A stretch of DNA of 64,000 nucleotides from Variovorax boronicumulans (GCF_019352895.1 NZ_JAAAFX010000004.1:124001-188000), one strand, 5' to 3'. Positions 1-10,985 are shown, numbered from the stretch's first letter. Notes: a model not told the origin generated them from the sequence alone. Made by a program: numbers and translations.

Positions 1-487
1 GAACCGACAGGCGCTGGTTGTAGGCATCGGTGCCGACCGAGTCGGTGTGACCCACGGCGATGATGACTTCCAGGTTCACGTCACGGATCTTCGACACGAG
101 GTCGTCGAGCTTGGCGCGGCCTTCAGGCTTCAGAACCGACTTGTCGAAGTCGAAGAAAGCGTCAGCAGCGAAGGTCACCTTCGAAGCCACGGGCGGTGCC
201 GGGGGTGCCACAGGCACGACCGGAGCGGGCGTAGCAACGGGAGCGACAGGAGCAGCAGCCGGAACCAGAGCACCGTCGCAACCCGCAGCAGCGGTAGCAG
301 GCGTCCAGTTGGCATCGCGCCAGCACAGTTCGTTGGTGCCGTTCTTCCAGACCAGCTCGCCAGTACCGTTTTGCCAGTTGTCGATCACGGGACCGCCATT
401 TGCTGCGGTGACACGGTTCTGCGCGCCGGCGGCAGTGGCGAGCGCAGCGACTGCAAACATCATCGCCACTTTATTCAGTTTCTTCAT
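1..487 (-). CDS. ompA: OmpA-family outer membrane protein (C-terminus off window)
   Basis: The gene starts at an ATG (485-487 on the plus strand as CAT) preceded by AAGAGGAGAACC, a strong ribosome-binding site, and runs off the left edge, so about 162 residues are visible. Residues 1-22 form a signal peptide (MKKLNKVAMMFAVAALATAA). There follow a short conserved segment with ELVWKNGTNELCWRD, a Pro/Ala/Val-rich linker, and the start of the peptidoglycan-binding OmpA C-terminal domain (VTFAADAFFDFDKSVLKPEG, then VGHTDSVGTDAYNQRLS). The family anchors the outer membrane to peptidoglycan. The long N-terminal barrel of enterobacterial OmpA is absent; this short architecture is the one usual in Burkholderiales. 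The gene is divergent from gyrA with 222 bases between the two starts. Confidence 0.93.
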   Translation of the reverse strand, partial: MKKLNKVAMMFAVAALATAAGAQNRVTAANGGPVIDNWQNGTGELVWKNGTNELCWRDANWTPATAAAGCDGALVPAAAPVAPVATPAPVVPVAPPAPPVASKVTFAADAFFDFDKSVLKPEGRAKLDDLVSKIRDVNLEVIIAVGHTDSVGTDAYNQRLSV

Positions 488-709
488 GGTTCTCCTCTTG
501 GGGAAAAAGCCGCAGCCGCGCTGCGAATCAAGGACGCTTTAAGTGACCACCACCCAAAACGTTGAGGCGATTGTGCCATAGGGTCTTTGGCAAACAGCCC
601 GCCAGAGGGGTACGAAGCGTAGGACGGCGGCGGAATACGGGCCTTGTGTTGCTGTGGCACGACACCGCCAGAAGCGTAAAATTCGCTCCTTGCCGTCTCC
701 CTGCTGCCC

Positions 710-3361
710 ATGACCTCGTTCGCCAAAGAAACACTCCCCATCAGCCTCGAAGAGGAAATGCGTCGCAGTTATCTCGACTACGCCATGAGCGTGATCGTGG
801 GCCGCGCGCTGCCGGACGCGCGTGACGGGCTCAAGCCCGTGCATCGCCGCGTGCTGTTCGCGATGCACGAACTGAACAACGACTGGAACCGGCCGTACAA
901 GAAGTCGGCCCGTATCGTGGGCGACGTGATCGGCAAGTACCACCCGCACGGCGACCAGTCGGTCTACGACACGATCGTGCGGCTGGCGCAGAACTTCTCG
1001 ATGCGTCACATGCTCGTCGACGGGCAGGGCAATTTCGGCTCGGTCGACGGCGATATGGCCGCAGCAATGCGGTATACCGAAATTCGACTGTCGAAAATCG
1101 CCCACGAAATGCTTGGTGATATCGACAAGGAAACAGTCGATTTTCAAGACAATTACGACGGCTCGGAAAGAGAGCCCGCCGTGCTGCCGAGCAAATTGCC
1201 GAATTTGCTGGTGAATGGCTCCGGCGGCATTGCCGTCGGGATGGCCACCAACATCCCGCCGCACAACCTGAACGAAGTCGTCGACGCCTGCCTGCACCTG
1301 CTGCGGCACCCCGAGGCCAGCATCGATGAGCTGATGGAGATCATCCCGGCGCCCGACTTCCCCACGGCCGGCATCATCTACGGCATCAACGGCATCAAGG
1401 ACGGCTACCGCACCGGGCGCGGCAAGGTCGTGATGCGCGCGCGCTGCCACTTCGAGGACATCGACCGCGGCCAGCGCCAGGCGATCATCGTCGACGAGCT
1501 GCCCTACCAGGTCAACAAGAAGACGCTCCAGGAGCGCATGGCCGAGCTGGTGCACGAGAAGAAGATCGAGGGCATCAGCCACATCCAGGACGAGTCCGAC
1601 AAGTCGGGCATGCGCCTGGTGATCGAGCTCAAGCGCGGCGAAGTGCCCGAGGTCGTGCTCAACAACCTCTACAAGCAGACGCAGCTGCAGGACACCTTCG
1701 GCATCAACATGGTGGCGCTGGTCAACGGCCAGCCGAAGCTGTGCAACCTGAAGGACCTGATCCAGGTCTTCCTGCAGCATCGCCGCGAAGTCGTGACGCG
1801 CCGCACCGTTTACACGCTGCGCAAGGCGCGCGAACGCGGCCACGTGCTCGAAGGCCTGGCCGTCGCGCTGGCGAACATCGACGAGTTCATCCGGATCATC
1901 CGTGAATCGCCCACGCCGCCGGTAGCCAAGGCCGAGCTCATGACCCGCCCCTGGGACAGCAAGCTGGTGCGCGAGATGCTCACCCGCACGCGCGCCGACG
2001 GCGGCGTGATCAATGCCGACGACTACCGTCCCGACGGGCTCGAGCGCGAGTACGGCATGGGCTCCGACGGCCTCTATCGCCTGTCCGAAACGCAGGCCCA
2101 GGAAATCCTGCAGATGCGCCTGCAGCGCCTGACCGGCCTGGAGCAGGACAAGATCGTCGCCGAGTACAAGGAAGTGATGGCGGAGATCGACGACCTGCTC
2201 GACATCCTCGCCAAGCCCGAGCGCGTCTCGGTGATCATCGGCGACGAACTTGGCGTCATCAAGCAGGAATTCGGCCAGACCAAGCTCGGCGCCCGTCGCA
2301 GCCAGGTCGAGCACAGCGCCTTCGACCTGTCGACCGAGGACCTGATCACGCCCACCGACATGGTGGTCACGCTCTCGCACAGCGGCTACATCAAGAGCCA
2401 GCCGCTCGGCGAGTACCGCGCACAGAAGCGCGGCGGACGCGGCAAGCAGGCCACGTCCACCAAGGACGACGACTGGATCGACCAGCTCTTCATCGCCAAC
2501 ACGCACGACTACATCCTGTGCTTCTCCAACCGCGGCCGGCTCTACTGGCTCAAGGTGTGGGAAGTGCCCGCGGGTTCGCGTGGTTCGCGTGGCCGGCCGA
2601 TCGTCAACATGTTCCCGCTGCAGGAAGGCGAGAAGATCAACGTCGTGCTGGCGCTGACCGGCGAGAAGCGCACCTTCCCGGCCGACCAGTACATCTTCAT
2701 GGCGACCTCGATGGGCACCGTCAAGAAAACCGCGCTCGACGAGTTCAGCAACCCGCGCAAGGGCGGCATCATCGCCGTCAACCTGGACGACGGCGACTAC
2801 CTGGTGGGCGCGGCGCTGACCGACGGCAAGCACGATGTGATGCTGTTCAGCGACGGCGGCAAGGCCGTGCGCTTCGACGAGGAAGACGTGCGTCCGCTGG
2901 GCCGCAATGCGCGCGGCGTGCGCGGCATGTCGCTCGAGGCCGGCCAGGGCGTGATCGCCATGCTGGTGGCCGAAGACGAACTGCAGAGCGTGCTGACCGC
3001 CACCGAAAACGGTTACGGAAAACGCACCAGCATTACCGAGTACACCCGCCATGGCCGGGGAACCAAAGGCATGATTGCCATTCAACAGAGTGAGCGCAAC
3101 GGCAAGGTCGTCGCGGCGACGCTGGTGCATGCCGATGACGAGATCATGCTGATCACCGACAAGGGCGTGCTCGTGCGCACCCGAGTCGCCGAAATTCGCG
3201 AGCTGGGTCGCGCCACGCAGGGCGTCACGCTCATCGGGCTCGATGAAGGCGCCAAGCTCAGCGGGCTGCAACGCATTGTCGAGAACGACGCGATCGTCGA
3301 GAGCGAGCCGGAGTCCGGCGCCGACGATACTTCCACACCTTCAACGGAGAATCCTCAGTGA
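710..3361 (+). CDS. gyrA: DNA gyrase subunit A
   Basis: This is the 883-residue breakage-reunion subunit of DNA gyrase, which introduces negative supercoils with GyrB. Numbering matches Escherichia coli: catalytic Tyr122 lies in [10 protein letters not shown], and the quinolone pocket reads [10 protein letters not shown], giving Gln83, Ser84 and Asp87. The GyrA box (QKRGGRGK) that separates gyrase from topoisomerase IV lies near residue 570, followed by the DNA-wrapping beta-pinwheel. The C-terminal tail is acidic ([11 protein letters not shown]). A TAAAAT hexamer at 677-682 may be the -10 element, but I found no convincing -35. The stop codon overlaps the GTG start of the next gene. Two short stretches (about 1050-1230 and 3000-3110) use many A/T-ending codons, unlike the rest of the gene. 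Confidence 0.98.
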   Translation: MTSFAKETLPISLEEEMRRSYLDYAMSVIVGRALPDARDGLKPVHRRVLFAMHELNNDWNRPYKKSARIVGDVIGKYHPHGDQSVYDTIVRLAQNFSMRHMLVDGQGNFGSVDGDMAAAMRYTEIRLSKIAHEMLGDIDKETVDFQDNYDGSEREPAVLPSKLPNLLVNGSGGIAVGMATNIPPHNLNEVVDACLHLLRHPEASIDELMEIIPAPDFPTAGIIYGINGIKDGYRTGRGKVVMRARCHFEDIDRGQRQAIIVDELPYQVNKKTLQERMAELVHEKKIEGISHIQDESDKSGMRLVIELKRGEVPEVVLNNLYKQTQLQDTFGINMVALVNGQPKLCNLKDLIQVFLQHRREVVTRRTVYTLRKARERGHVLEGLAVALANIDEFIRIIRESPTPPVAKAELMTRPWDSKLVREMLTRTRADGGVINADDYRPDGLEREYGMGSDGLYRLSETQAQEILQMRLQRLTGLEQDKIVAEYKEVMAEIDDLLDILAKPERVSVIIGDELGVIKQEFGQTKLGARRSQVEHSAFDLSTEDLITPTDMVVTLSHSGYIKSQPLGEYRAQKRGGRGKQATSTKDDDWIDQLFIANTHDYILCFSNRGRLYWLKVWEVPAGSRGSRGRPIVNMFPLQEGEKINVVLALTGEKRTFPADQYIFMATSMGTVKKTALDEFSNPRKGGIIAVNLDDGDYLVGAALTDGKHDVMLFSDGGKAVRFDEEDVRPLGRNARGVRGMSLEAGQGVIAMLVAEDELQSVLTATENGYGKRTSITEYTRHGRGTKGMIAIQQSERNGKVVAATLVHADDEIMLITDKGVLVRTRVAEIRELGRATQGVTLIGLDEGAKLSGLQRIVENDAIVESEPESGADDTSTPSTENPQ

Positions 3362-3948
3362 AAAAATTCAAGCTTGCGGTCCTGACGGTCGCACTGGCAG
3401 CCAGTTCGATCGCCATGGCCCAGGACAAGGCCGCGCTGGTCAAGCAACTGCTCGAAGTCCAGCGTCCGGCCATCGACGGCATGGCCCGCATCCTGGTCAA
3501 CGACTCCGTGGCACCGATTCTCCAGGCCGGCGGCGAATACCTGCAGACGCAGGTCCCGCCAGAAAAGCGCGAAGCGCTGGGCAAGGCAGCCGAAGCCGAA
3601 GTGCAGAAGTACGTGCAGGAAGCCTTCCCCATCGTGCGCGACAAGGCCGTACAACTGGCACCCAGCACCGTGGGCCCACTGCTGGAGCAGAACTTCAATG
3701 AAGACGAACTGCGCCAGCTCATCACCTGGCTCAGCTCGCCGCTGAACAAGAAGTTCGCCGAACTGAACCCGCAGCTGGGCTCGGCGCTCACGCAGAAGCT
3801 GGTGACCGACGTTCGCCCGACCATCGATCCGAAGCTGCAGGCGCTCAACGTGAGCGTGGCCAAGGCCCTCGGCGCTCCCACCGACGGCCAGCCGCCGGCA
3901 GCGCAACCGGCGGCCAAGCCCGCAGCCAAAGCCCCTGCCAAGAAGTGA
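3358..3948 (+). CDS. DUF2059 family exported protein
   Basis: This 196-residue protein begins with a GTG that overlaps the gyrA stop (GTGA), implying translational coupling. Residues 1-21 form a cleavable signal peptide ending in SIAMA. The body is helical and matches my recollection of DUF2059 ([17 protein letters not shown] near the N-terminus, [21 protein letters not shown] in the middle, about residues 115-135). The last 25 residues are a low-complexity Ala/Pro/Lys tail. No enzymatic motif is visible and the function is unknown; it is probably periplasmic. Its stop in turn overlaps the serC start, so it sits between gyrA and serC in one coupled transcription unit. Confidence 0.8.
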   Translation: MKKFKLAVLTVALAASSIAMAQDKAALVKQLLEVQRPAIDGMARILVNDSVAPILQAGGEYLQTQVPPEKREALGKAAEAEVQKYVQEAFPIVRDKAVQLAPSTVGPLLEQNFNEDELRQLITWLSSPLNKKFAELNPQLGSALTQKLVTDVRPTIDPKLQALNVSVAKALGAPTDGQPPAAQPAAKPAAKAPAKK

Positions 3949-5066
3949 CCCGGCCGGCGGGCGCGCGCCCTTACAACTTCTCCGCCGGTCCGGCCGCGAT
4001 GCCGGAGGCGGTGCTGCGCGAAGCAGCGGCCGAAATGCTCGACTGGCACGGCAGCGGCATGAGCGTGATGGAGATGAGCCACCGCGGCAAGGAATTCGGC
4101 GCCATCTACGCGAAGGCCGAAGCCGACCTGCGCGCGCTGCTCGCCGTCCCGTCGAACTTCCAGATCCTGTTCATGCAGGGCGGCGGCCTCGGCGAGAACG
4201 CCATCGTGCCGATGAACCTGTCGCGCGGCGGCGTGGCCGACTTCGTCGTGACCGGCAGCTGGAGCATCAAGTCGCACAAGGAAGCCAAGCGCTACTGCGA
4301 TGCGCGCATCGTGGCGAGCAACGCCGACGACCAGCACACGCAGCTGCCCGACCCGTCGAGCTGGCAGCTGACGCCCGGCGCCGCCTACGTGCACGTGTGC
4401 ACCAACGAGACCATCAACGGCATCGAGTTCCAGACGCTGCCCGACCTGGCCGCGCTGGGTTCGGACGCGCCGCTGGTGATCGATTTCTCGTCGCATGTGG
4501 CGTCGCGCAGCGTCGACTGGTCGCGCGTGGGCCTGGCCTTCGGCGGCGCGCAGAAAAACCTCGGCCCGGCCGGCCTGACGATCGTGGTGGTGCGCGACGA
4601 TCTGCTGGGCCATGCGCTCGAGATCTGCCCGAGCGCCTTCAACTACAAGACGGTGGCCGACAACCAGTCGATGTACAACACCCCGCCGACCTGGGGCATC
4701 TACATGGCCGGCCTGACCTTCGACTGGCTGCGCAAGCAGACCGAGGGCGAACTGACCGGCGTGGCGGCGATGGAGCAGCGCAACATCGCGAAGGCGAAAC
4801 TGCTCTACGACTTCATCGACGCCTCCGACTTCTATGCCAACCGGATCAGCGCCGACTGCCGCTCGCGCATGAACGTGCCCTTCTTCCTGGCCGACGAGGG
4901 CCGCAACGAGGCGTTCCTGGCCGGCGCACGCGAGGCGGGCCTGCTGCAGCTCAAGGGCCACAAGTCGGTCGGCGGCATGCGCGCGAGCATCTACAACGCC
5001 ATGCCGTTGGAAGGCGTGCAGGCGCTGGTGGGCTACATGCGAGAATTCGAGCGATCGCGCGCCTAG
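3945..5066 (+). CDS. serC: Phosphoserine aminotransferase
   Basis: This 373-residue PLP enzyme converts 3-phosphohydroxypyruvate to phosphoserine in serine synthesis and also serves pyridoxal phosphate synthesis. The N-terminal [15 protein letters not shown], the glycine-rich MQGGGLGEN and the PLP-lysine segment [13 protein letters not shown] (about residue 200) are diagnostic. The C-terminal [16 protein letters not shown] matches the family end. The chosen start is the GTG at 3945, which overlaps the previous stop by four bases; no other start gives the full N-terminus. Placement between gyrA and pheA is the usual order in Burkholderiales. Confidence 0.96.
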   Translation: MTRPAGARPYNFSAGPAAMPEAVLREAAAEMLDWHGSGMSVMEMSHRGKEFGAIYAKAEADLRALLAVPSNFQILFMQGGGLGENAIVPMNLSRGGVADFVVTGSWSIKSHKEAKRYCDARIVASNADDQHTQLPDPSSWQLTPGAAYVHVCTNETINGIEFQTLPDLAALGSDAPLVIDFSSHVASRSVDWSRVGLAFGGAQKNLGPAGLTIVVVRDDLLGHALEICPSAFNYKTVADNQSMYNTPPTWGIYMAGLTFDWLRKQTEGELTGVAAMEQRNIAKAKLLYDFIDASDFYANRISADCRSRMNVPFFLADEGRNEAFLAGAREAGLLQLKGHKSVGGMRASIYNAMPLEGVQALVGYMREFERSRA

Positions 5067-5102
5067 CGTAGTGCCAGGGCCGCCCGCTTTTTTTCTCGCA
5101 CG

Positions 5103-6215
5103 ATGTCCGACCTCCCCACCTCGCCTTCCGACAATTCCGCCAGCCTGGCCGATCTGCGCGTGCAGATCGACTCGCTCGACCAACGCCTGATCGACCTGCT
5201 GAACCAGCGCGCCCATGTGGCCGAACTGGTCGGCGAGGTCAAGAAGCGCGAAGGCACGCCCTTCTTCCGGCCGGACCGGGTGGCGCAGGTCATCGACAAG
5301 ATGCAGAAGGCCAACGCCGGCCCGCTCAAGGGCCTGCATATCGCGGCCATCTGGCGCGAGATCATGTCGGCCTGCCTGGCGCTCGAGTCGCCTCAGCGCG
5401 TGGCCGTGCTCGGCCCCGAAGGCACCTTCTGCGAGCAGGCCGCGGTCGAGTATTTCGGCGGCGCCGCCGACCTGGTCTACTGCGCCAGCTTCGACGAAGT
5501 CTTCCATGCCACCGCCGCGGGCAGCGCGCAATACGGCGTGGTGGGCGTCGAGAACTCGACCGAAGGCGTGGTCACGCGCTCGCTCGACCTGTTCCTGCAT
5601 TCGCCGACCCATGTGGTGGGCGAGGTCAGCCTGCTGGTGCGCCACCACCTGCTGCGCACCACCAATTCGCTGGGCGAGATCGAGGCCGTGCTGGCCCACC
5701 CGCAGGCGCTGGCCCAGTGCCAGACCTGGCTGTCCAAGCACCTGCCGAACGCCGAGCGCCGCGCGGTCTCGAGCAACGCCGAAGGCGCACGCCTGGCCGC
5801 CGGCAACCCGGCCTGGGCGGCATTGGCCAGCGACCGTGCCGCGACCCGCTTCGGCCTGCACATCGTGGCGCACGCGATCCAGGACGACTCCTACAACCGC
5901 ACGCGCTTCGCCATCATCTGCCTGCCGCAGACGCTGGCCATGCCGCCGGCGTCGGGCCGCGACTGCACCAGCCTGGTGGTCTCGGTGCCGAACCAGCCGG
6001 GCGCGGTGCACGACCTGCTGATGCCGCTCAAGGCCAACAACGTCTCGATGACGCGCTTCGAGTCGCGTCCCGCGCGCACCGGTCAGTGGGAGTACTACTT
6101 CTACATCGACCTCGACGGCCATCCGTCGCAGCCCAACGTGGCGGCCGCGCTGGCCGAGCTCCGGACGCTGTGCGCCTTCTACAAGGTGCTGGGCGCCTAC
6201 CCCGTCACCGCGTGA
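5103..6215 (+). CDS. pheA: Bifunctional chorismate mutase / prephenate dehydratase (P-protein)
   Basis: This 370-residue enzyme takes chorismate to phenylpyruvate for phenylalanine synthesis. The AroQ chorismate mutase domain occupies about residues 15-95 (LRVQIDSLDQRLIDLLNQRA). The dehydratase domain follows from about residue 100 (VAVLGPEGTFCEQAA) and contains the catalytic signature NRTRF. The C-terminal ACT regulatory domain (about 285-370) carries ESRPARTGQWEYYFYIDL, so feedback inhibition by phenylalanine is expected from family knowledge. It lies 36 bases after serC and is followed immediately by tyrA, whose possible GTG start overlaps its stop. Confidence 0.97.
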   Translation: MSDLPTSPSDNSASLADLRVQIDSLDQRLIDLLNQRAHVAELVGEVKKREGTPFFRPDRVAQVIDKMQKANAGPLKGLHIAAIWREIMSACLALESPQRVAVLGPEGTFCEQAAVEYFGGAADLVYCASFDEVFHATAAGSAQYGVVGVENSTEGVVTRSLDLFLHSPTHVVGEVSLLVRHHLLRTTNSLGEIEAVLAHPQALAQCQTWLSKHLPNAERRAVSSNAEGARLAAGNPAWAALASDRAATRFGLHIVAHAIQDDSYNRTRFAIICLPQTLAMPPASGRDCTSLVVSVPNQPGAVHDLLMPLKANNVSMTRFESRPARTGQWEYYFYIDLDGHPSQPNVAAALAELRTLCAFYKVLGAYPVTA

Positions 6216-6223
6216 GCGGCCCG

Positions 6224-7090
6224 ATGTTCGAGCAGCTCGGCCTGATCGGCTGCGGCCTGATCGGTGGCTCCTTCGCACTCGCGCTCAAGCGCGCCAAGCT
6301 GGTCAAGCGCGTGGTGGGCTACAGCAAGTCGCCCTCCACCACCGAGCGCGCACGCCAGCTGGGCGTGATCGACGTGGCGGCGCCCTCGGCGCTGCTGGCC
6401 GTCTCGGGCGCCGACCTGGTGCTGGTGGCGGTGCCCGTGGCCGCCTCGGAAGCCACCTTCAAGGCGATCCGCCACGGCGTCTCGGCCGACACGCTGGTGA
6501 TGGACGTCGGCTCGACCAAGGGCGACGTGATCGAGGCCGCGCGCCGCGGCCTGCAGACGCAGTTCGCGAGCTTCGTGCCGGCCCATCCGATCGCCGGCAA
6601 GGAAGTCGCGGGCGTGGAGCATGCCGAGGCCGCGCTGTTCGACGGCCGCCAGGTGATCCTGACCCCCACCAAGACGACGCTGCGCTCCAACGTGCAGCGC
6701 GCCTCGCAGCTCTGGTCGGCCGTCGGCGCGCAGGTGCTGACCATGACGCCCGAGGCCCACGACAGCGCCTTCGCCGCCGTGAGCCACCTGCCGCACATGC
6801 TGGCCTTCGCCTTCATCAACGGTCTCGCGGGGCAGCCCGACGGCGCCCGTTTCCTCGAGCTCGCGGGGCCGGGCTTTCGCGACTTCACCCGCATCGCCGC
6901 CAGCGACCCGGCCGTCTGGCGCGATGTGCTGCTGGCCAACCGCGAGCAGGTGCTCCACCAGTCGCAGGCCTTCCGCGACCAGCTGCTCGCCTTCGAGGCG
7001 ATGTTGAGCGCCGGTGACGCACAGGCGCTGGAAAACGCCATCGCGCAGGCACGACAGACCCGCTCCGAGTGGCGCAAGCCGGCCAACTGA
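6224..7090 (+). CDS. tyrA: Prephenate dehydrogenase
   Basis: This 288-residue NAD(P)-dependent enzyme oxidises prephenate to 4-hydroxyphenylpyruvate for tyrosine. The N-terminus is a Rossmann fold ([17 protein letters not shown]). The central PAHPIAGKE and the downstream [11 protein letters not shown] belong to the prephenate dehydrogenase family. No fused mutase or ACT domain is present. The start is taken at ATG 6224 because the Rossmann strand begins at once. An in-frame GTG at 6212, overlapping the pheA stop as GTGA, would add four residues and would fit the coupling style of its neighbours. It belongs to the pheA-tyrA-aroA aromatic amino acid operon. Confidence 0.95.
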   Translation: MFEQLGLIGCGLIGGSFALALKRAKLVKRVVGYSKSPSTTERARQLGVIDVAAPSALLAVSGADLVLVAVPVAASEATFKAIRHGVSADTLVMDVGSTKGDVIEAARRGLQTQFASFVPAHPIAGKEVAGVEHAEAALFDGRQVILTPTKTTLRSNVQRASQLWSAVGAQVLTMTPEAHDSAFAAVSHLPHMLAFAFINGLAGQPDGARFLELAGPGFRDFTRIAASDPAVWRDVLLANREQVLHQSQAFRDQLLAFEAMLSAGDAQALENAIAQARQTRSEWRKPAN

Positions 7091-7092
7091 AC

Positions 7093-9090
7093 ATGTTCGC
7101 TTCACCCTTCCTCGACCTCCCGTCCTTCGTTTCCGCGGCCGGCACGGTCAGCCTGCCCGGCTCCAAGAGCATCTCGAACCGCGTGCTGCTGCTGGCCGCA
7201 CTGGCCGAAGGCCGCACCACGGTCCACGACCTGCTCGACTCCGACGACACCCGCGTCATGCTCGACGCCCTGCGCGCGCTGGGCTGCGGCGTCGAAACCG
7301 CGGGCGCCGCGCTGCGCATCGACGGGCTGGGCGGCCGCCTGCGCACACCGCAGGCCGCGCTCTTCCTCGGCAATGCCGGCACCGCCATGCGGCCGCTCAC
7401 CGCCGCGCTGGCGCTGCTGGGCGGCGACTTCGAACTCAGCGGCGTGCCGCGCATGCACGAGCGCCCGATCGGTGACCTGGTCGACGCGCTCACGCAGCTC
7501 GGCTGCCGCATCGACTACCTGGGCAACCCCGGCTATCCGCCGCTGCGCATCCACCCGGTGCCGGCCGACACGCTCACGCTCGACACGCCGATCCGCGTGC
7601 GCGGCGACGTGTCCAGCCAGTTCCTGACCGCGCTGCTGCTGGCGCTGCCGCTGGTGGCCACGCGCGACATCACGATCGACGTGGTCGGCGAACTGATCTC
7701 CAAGCCCTACATCGAGATCACGCTCAACCTGCTCGCACGCTTCGGCATCGCGGTGCAACGCGAAGGCTGGCAGCGCTTCACGATTCCGGCCGGCAGCCGC
7801 TACCGCTCGCCCGGCGACATCCACGTCGAGGCCGATGCCTCCTCGGCCAGCTACTTCATCGCGCTGGGCGCGCTGGCGGCCACCGGCGACGGCCTGCGCA
7901 TCGAAGGCGTCGGTGCCGACTCGATCCAGGGCGACATCCGCTTCATCGAGGCTGCGCGCGAGATGGGCGCAGAGGTCGAGAGCGGCCCCAACTGGCTGCG
8001 CGTGGCGCGTGGCGCGTGGCCGCTCAAGGCCATCGACCTCGATGCCAACCACATCCCCGATGCGGCGATGGTGCTGGCCGTGATGGCGCTCTACGCTGAC
8101 GGCCCGAGCACGCTGCGCAACATCGCCAGCTGGCGCGTCAAGGAAACCGACCGCATCGACGCCATGGCCTGCGAACTGCGCAAACTGGGCGCCACGGTGG
8201 AAGACGGCCCCGACTTCATCCGCGTGCATCCGCTGGCCCAGGCCGGCTGGCGCGCCGCCAGCATCAAGACCTACGACGACCATCGCATCGCGATGTGCTT
8301 CTCGCTGGCCGCTTTCAACCCGGCCCGCCTGCCGGTGCGCATCCTCGATCCGCACTGCGTCGCCAAGACCTTCCCCGACTACTTCGAGACGCTGTTCGAG
8401 GTGATCGAGCCGACCGCAATCCCGGTGATCTGCATCGACGGCCCGACGGCCTCGGGCAAGGGCACGCTGGCCGTGGAAGTCGCACATGCGCTGGGCTACC
8501 ACTACCTCGACTCCGGCACGCTGTACCGCGTGACCGGCCTGGTCACGCGCCGCGCCGGGCTGGAGCCCGTGCCGGCCCACGAGGCACAGATCGCGGCCCT
8601 GGCCCGCGACCTGCCGCTGCAGTTCGTCAAGGGCAAGGTGATGCTGGCCGGCGAAGACGTCAGCGATGCGATCCGCACCGAAGCGGCCGGCATGGACGCC
8701 TCGCGCGTCTCGGCGCTGCCGGGCGTGCGGACCGCCCTGCTGGCGCTCCAGCAGCGCTTCCGCCAGCTGCCCGGCTTGGTGGCCGACGGCCGCGACATGG
8801 GCACCGTGATCTTCCCCGACGCCCCCCTGAAAGTCTTCCTCACGGCCAGTGCCGCGCAGCGTGCCGAGCGCCGGCATAAGCAGTTGATTTCAAAGGGTAT
8901 TTCGACTACACTCGACAGTCTTCGCTCCGACCTGGAAGCACGTGACGCCCGGGACTCCTCCCGCAGTGTCGCGCCTTTGAAGCCGGCGAAGGATGCCCGC
9001 CACCTGGACAACTCCCAGCTGTCGATCGCGCAATCGATCGATCAGGTGCTGGACTGGTGGCAGGTCCTACAGCCCTTCAAGAAGTCTTGA
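7093..9090 (+). CDS. aroA-cmk: Fused EPSP synthase / cytidylate kinase
   Basis: A single uninterrupted 665-residue reading frame encodes two enzymes. Residues 1 to about 436 are 3-phosphoshikimate 1-carboxyvinyltransferase ([57 protein letters not shown]). From about residue 443 there is a cytidylate kinase with the P-loop [23 protein letters not shown] and the late [15 protein letters not shown]. AroA makes EPSP for chorismate; Cmk phosphorylates CMP and dCMP. The join is [15 protein letters not shown], with essentially no linker. An upstream in-frame GTG at 7069 lies inside tyrA, so ATG 7093 is preferred. The fusion is known in Comamonadaceae; elsewhere cmk is a separate gene upstream of rpsA, the position kept here. 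Confidence 0.95.
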   Translation: MFASPFLDLPSFVSAAGTVSLPGSKSISNRVLLLAALAEGRTTVHDLLDSDDTRVMLDALRALGCGVETAGAALRIDGLGGRLRTPQAALFLGNAGTAMRPLTAALALLGGDFELSGVPRMHERPIGDLVDALTQLGCRIDYLGNPGYPPLRIHPVPADTLTLDTPIRVRGDVSSQFLTALLLALPLVATRDITIDVVGELISKPYIEITLNLLARFGIAVQREGWQRFTIPAGSRYRSPGDIHVEADASSASYFIALGALAATGDGLRIEGVGADSIQGDIRFIEAAREMGAEVESGPNWLRVARGAWPLKAIDLDANHIPDAAMVLAVMALYADGPSTLRNIASWRVKETDRIDAMACELRKLGATVEDGPDFIRVHPLAQAGWRAASIKTYDDHRIAMCFSLAAFNPARLPVRILDPHCVAKTFPDYFETLFEVIEPTAIPVICIDGPTASGKGTLAVEVAHALGYHYLDSGTLYRVTGLVTRRAGLEPVPAHEAQIAALARDLPLQFVKGKVMLAGEDVSDAIRTEAAGMDASRVSALPGVRTALLALQQRFRQLPGLVADGRDMGTVIFPDAPLKVFLTASAAQRAERRHKQLISKGISTTLDSLRSDLEARDARDSSRSVAPLKPAKDARHLDNSQLSIAQSIDQVLDWWQVLQPFKKS

Positions 9091-9249
9091 GGGGTGTTTT
9101 CCGTCCGGCAGGTCCCCGCCGCGCGTCAGCGCACCGATCTGCTGGTTTTTGCAACCAACCGGGCCCCAAGCCCACAACCGCCGTCGCCAGACCCCAGTGC
9201 AGTCGCAATCGTGCCGCTGCCAACCCTGCGTGACGGAAGGAAATGACAC

Positions 9250-10935
9250 ATGTCTGAATCTTTTGCCGACCTATTCGAAGAGTCCCTGAAGCGTTCCGAA
9301 ATGCGCACCGGCGAGGTCATCACGGCCGAAGTCGTGCGCGTCGAGCACAACCACGTGGTGGTCAACGCCGGTCTGAAGTCCGAAGCGTATGTGCCAATCG
9401 AAGAGTTCAAGAACGACAAGGGCGAACTCGAAGTTCAGGCCGGCGATTTCGTTTCCGTTGCCATCGGCAGCGTTGAAAACGGCTACGGCGACACCATCCT
9501 CTCGCGCGACACCGCCAAGCGTCTGGCTTCGTGGCTCGCTCTGGAGAAGGCCCTGGAATCGGGCGACTTCGTCACCGGCACCACCAGCGGCAAGGTCAAG
9601 GGCGGCCTGACCGTTCTGGTCAACGGCATCCGCGCGTTCCTGCCGGGTTCGCTGATCGACACGCGTCCGATCAAGGACCTGACCCCGTACGAAAACAAGA
9701 CCCTGGAATTCAAGGTCATCAAGCTCGACCGCAAGCGCAACAACGTCGTGCTGTCGCGTCGTGCCGTGGTCGAAGCCAGCATGGGCGAAGAACGCGCCAA
9801 GCTGATGGAAACCCTGAAGGAAGGCGCTGTTGTCCGTGGCGTGGTCAAGAACATCACCGAATACGGTGCGTTCGTGGACCTCGGCGGCATCGACGGTCTG
9901 CTGCACATCACCGACATGGCATGGCGCCGTGTCCGCCACCCGAGCGAAGTCGTTCAGGCCGGCCAGGAAATCACCGCCAAGATCCTCAAGTTCGACACCG
10001 AAAAGAACCGTGTCTCGCTGGGTCTCAAGCAAATGGGTGACGACCCGTGGATGGGCGTTTCGCGCCGCTACCCGCAATCGACCCGCCTGTTCGGCAAGGT
10101 CACGAACATCGCCGACTACGGCGCGTTCGTCGAACTCGAACCCGGCATCGAAGGCCTGGTGCACGTCTCCGAAATGGACTGGACCAACAAGAACATCGCT
10201 CCGAACAAGATCGTCTCGCTGGGCGACGAAGTCGAAGTCATGGTCCTGGAAATCGACGAAGACAAGCGCCGCATCAGCCTGGGCATGAAGCAGTGCAAGG
10301 CCAACCCGTGGCAAGAGTTCGCTCAGAACACGAAGCGTGGCGACCGCGTCAAGGGCCCGATCAAGTCGATCACCGACTTCGGCGTGTTCGTGGGTCTGGC
10401 TGCCGGCATCGACGGCCTGGTTCACCTGTCCGACCTCTCGTGGAACGAAACCGGCGAAGCCGCGGTTCGCAACTACAAGAAGGGCCAGGAAGTCGAGGCT
10501 CTGGTGCTCGCAGTCGACGTCGACCGCGAACGCATCAGCCTGGGCATCAAGCAGCTCGACAGCGATCCTTTCACCACGTTCACCACCGTGAACGACAAGG
10601 GCCAGATCGTGACCGGCAAGGTCAAGACCGTGGACGCCCGTGGTGCTGAGATCGACCTCGGCGAAGACATCATCGGCTACCTGCGTGCTTCGGAAATCTC
10701 GCGCGACCGCGTCGAAGATGCCCGCAACGTGCTCAAGGAAGGCGACGAAGTCACGGCAGTGGTGGTGAACGTGGATCGCAAGACCCGCAACATCCAGCTG
10801 TCGATCAAGCAGAAGGACATGGTCGACGAACAAGGCGCCATGGCCAGCCTGAGCCAGCAGTCGGCACGCGAGAACGCGGGCACGACGAGCCTGGGCGCCC
10901 TGCTGCGCGCCAAGCTGGACAACAGCGACAAGTAA
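9250..10935 (+). CDS. rpsA: 30S ribosomal protein S1
   Basis: This 561-residue protein, close to the 557 of Escherichia coli S1, consists of successive S1 OB-fold repeats (for example [40 protein letters not shown] and [20 protein letters not shown]). It unfolds mRNA 5' regions on the 30S subunit. It starts at ATG 9250 after GGAAGGAAATGACAC. Codon use is more translation-optimised than in its neighbours, with CGT and GAA frequent, as expected for a highly expressed gene. The 159-base leader between cmk and rpsA probably holds the promoter and may carry an autoregulatory site. A strong hairpin terminator follows. Confidence 0.98.
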   Translation: MSESFADLFEESLKRSEMRTGEVITAEVVRVEHNHVVVNAGLKSEAYVPIEEFKNDKGELEVQAGDFVSVAIGSVENGYGDTILSRDTAKRLASWLALEKALESGDFVTGTTSGKVKGGLTVLVNGIRAFLPGSLIDTRPIKDLTPYENKTLEFKVIKLDRKRNNVVLSRRAVVEASMGEERAKLMETLKEGAVVRGVVKNITEYGAFVDLGGIDGLLHITDMAWRRVRHPSEVVQAGQEITAKILKFDTEKNRVSLGLKQMGDDPWMGVSRRYPQSTRLFGKVTNIADYGAFVELEPGIEGLVHVSEMDWTNKNIAPNKIVSLGDEVEVMVLEIDEDKRRISLGMKQCKANPWQEFAQNTKRGDRVKGPIKSITDFGVFVGLAAGIDGLVHLSDLSWNETGEAAVRNYKKGQEVEALVLAVDVDRERISLGIKQLDSDPFTTFTTVNDKGQIVTGKVKTVDARGAEIDLGEDIIGYLRASEISRDRVEDARNVLKEGDEVTAVVVNVDRKTRNIQLSIKQKDMVDEQGAMASLSQQSARENAGTTSLGALLRAKLDNSDK

Positions 10936-10946
10936 GCTGTCCCAGG

Positions 10947-10985
10947 AGACAGAGCCGGCCTTCGGGCCGCTCTGTCTTTTTTTTC
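10947..10985 (+). terminator. Rho-independent terminator of rpsA
   Basis: A stem AGACAGAG-CGGCC pairs with GGCCG-CTCTGTCT across a TTCG tetraloop (10961-10964), with one bulged C at 10955, and is followed by eight consecutive T residues. It begins 11 bases after the rpsA stop, so ihfB probably also needs its own promoter or readthrough. Confidence 0.93.

Noticed and set aside
488..709. Promoters of ompA and gyrA in the divergent spacer
   Set aside because: Apart from TAAAAT at 677-682 no -35/-10 pair with proper spacing could be found on either strand, so no promoter feature was called.
539..3271. Very long open frames on the strand opposite gyrA and opposite other GC-rich genes
   Set aside because: They mirror the true genes; the translations are Arg/Ala/His/Val-rich low-complexity products with no motif, caused by scarcity of stop codons at high GC.
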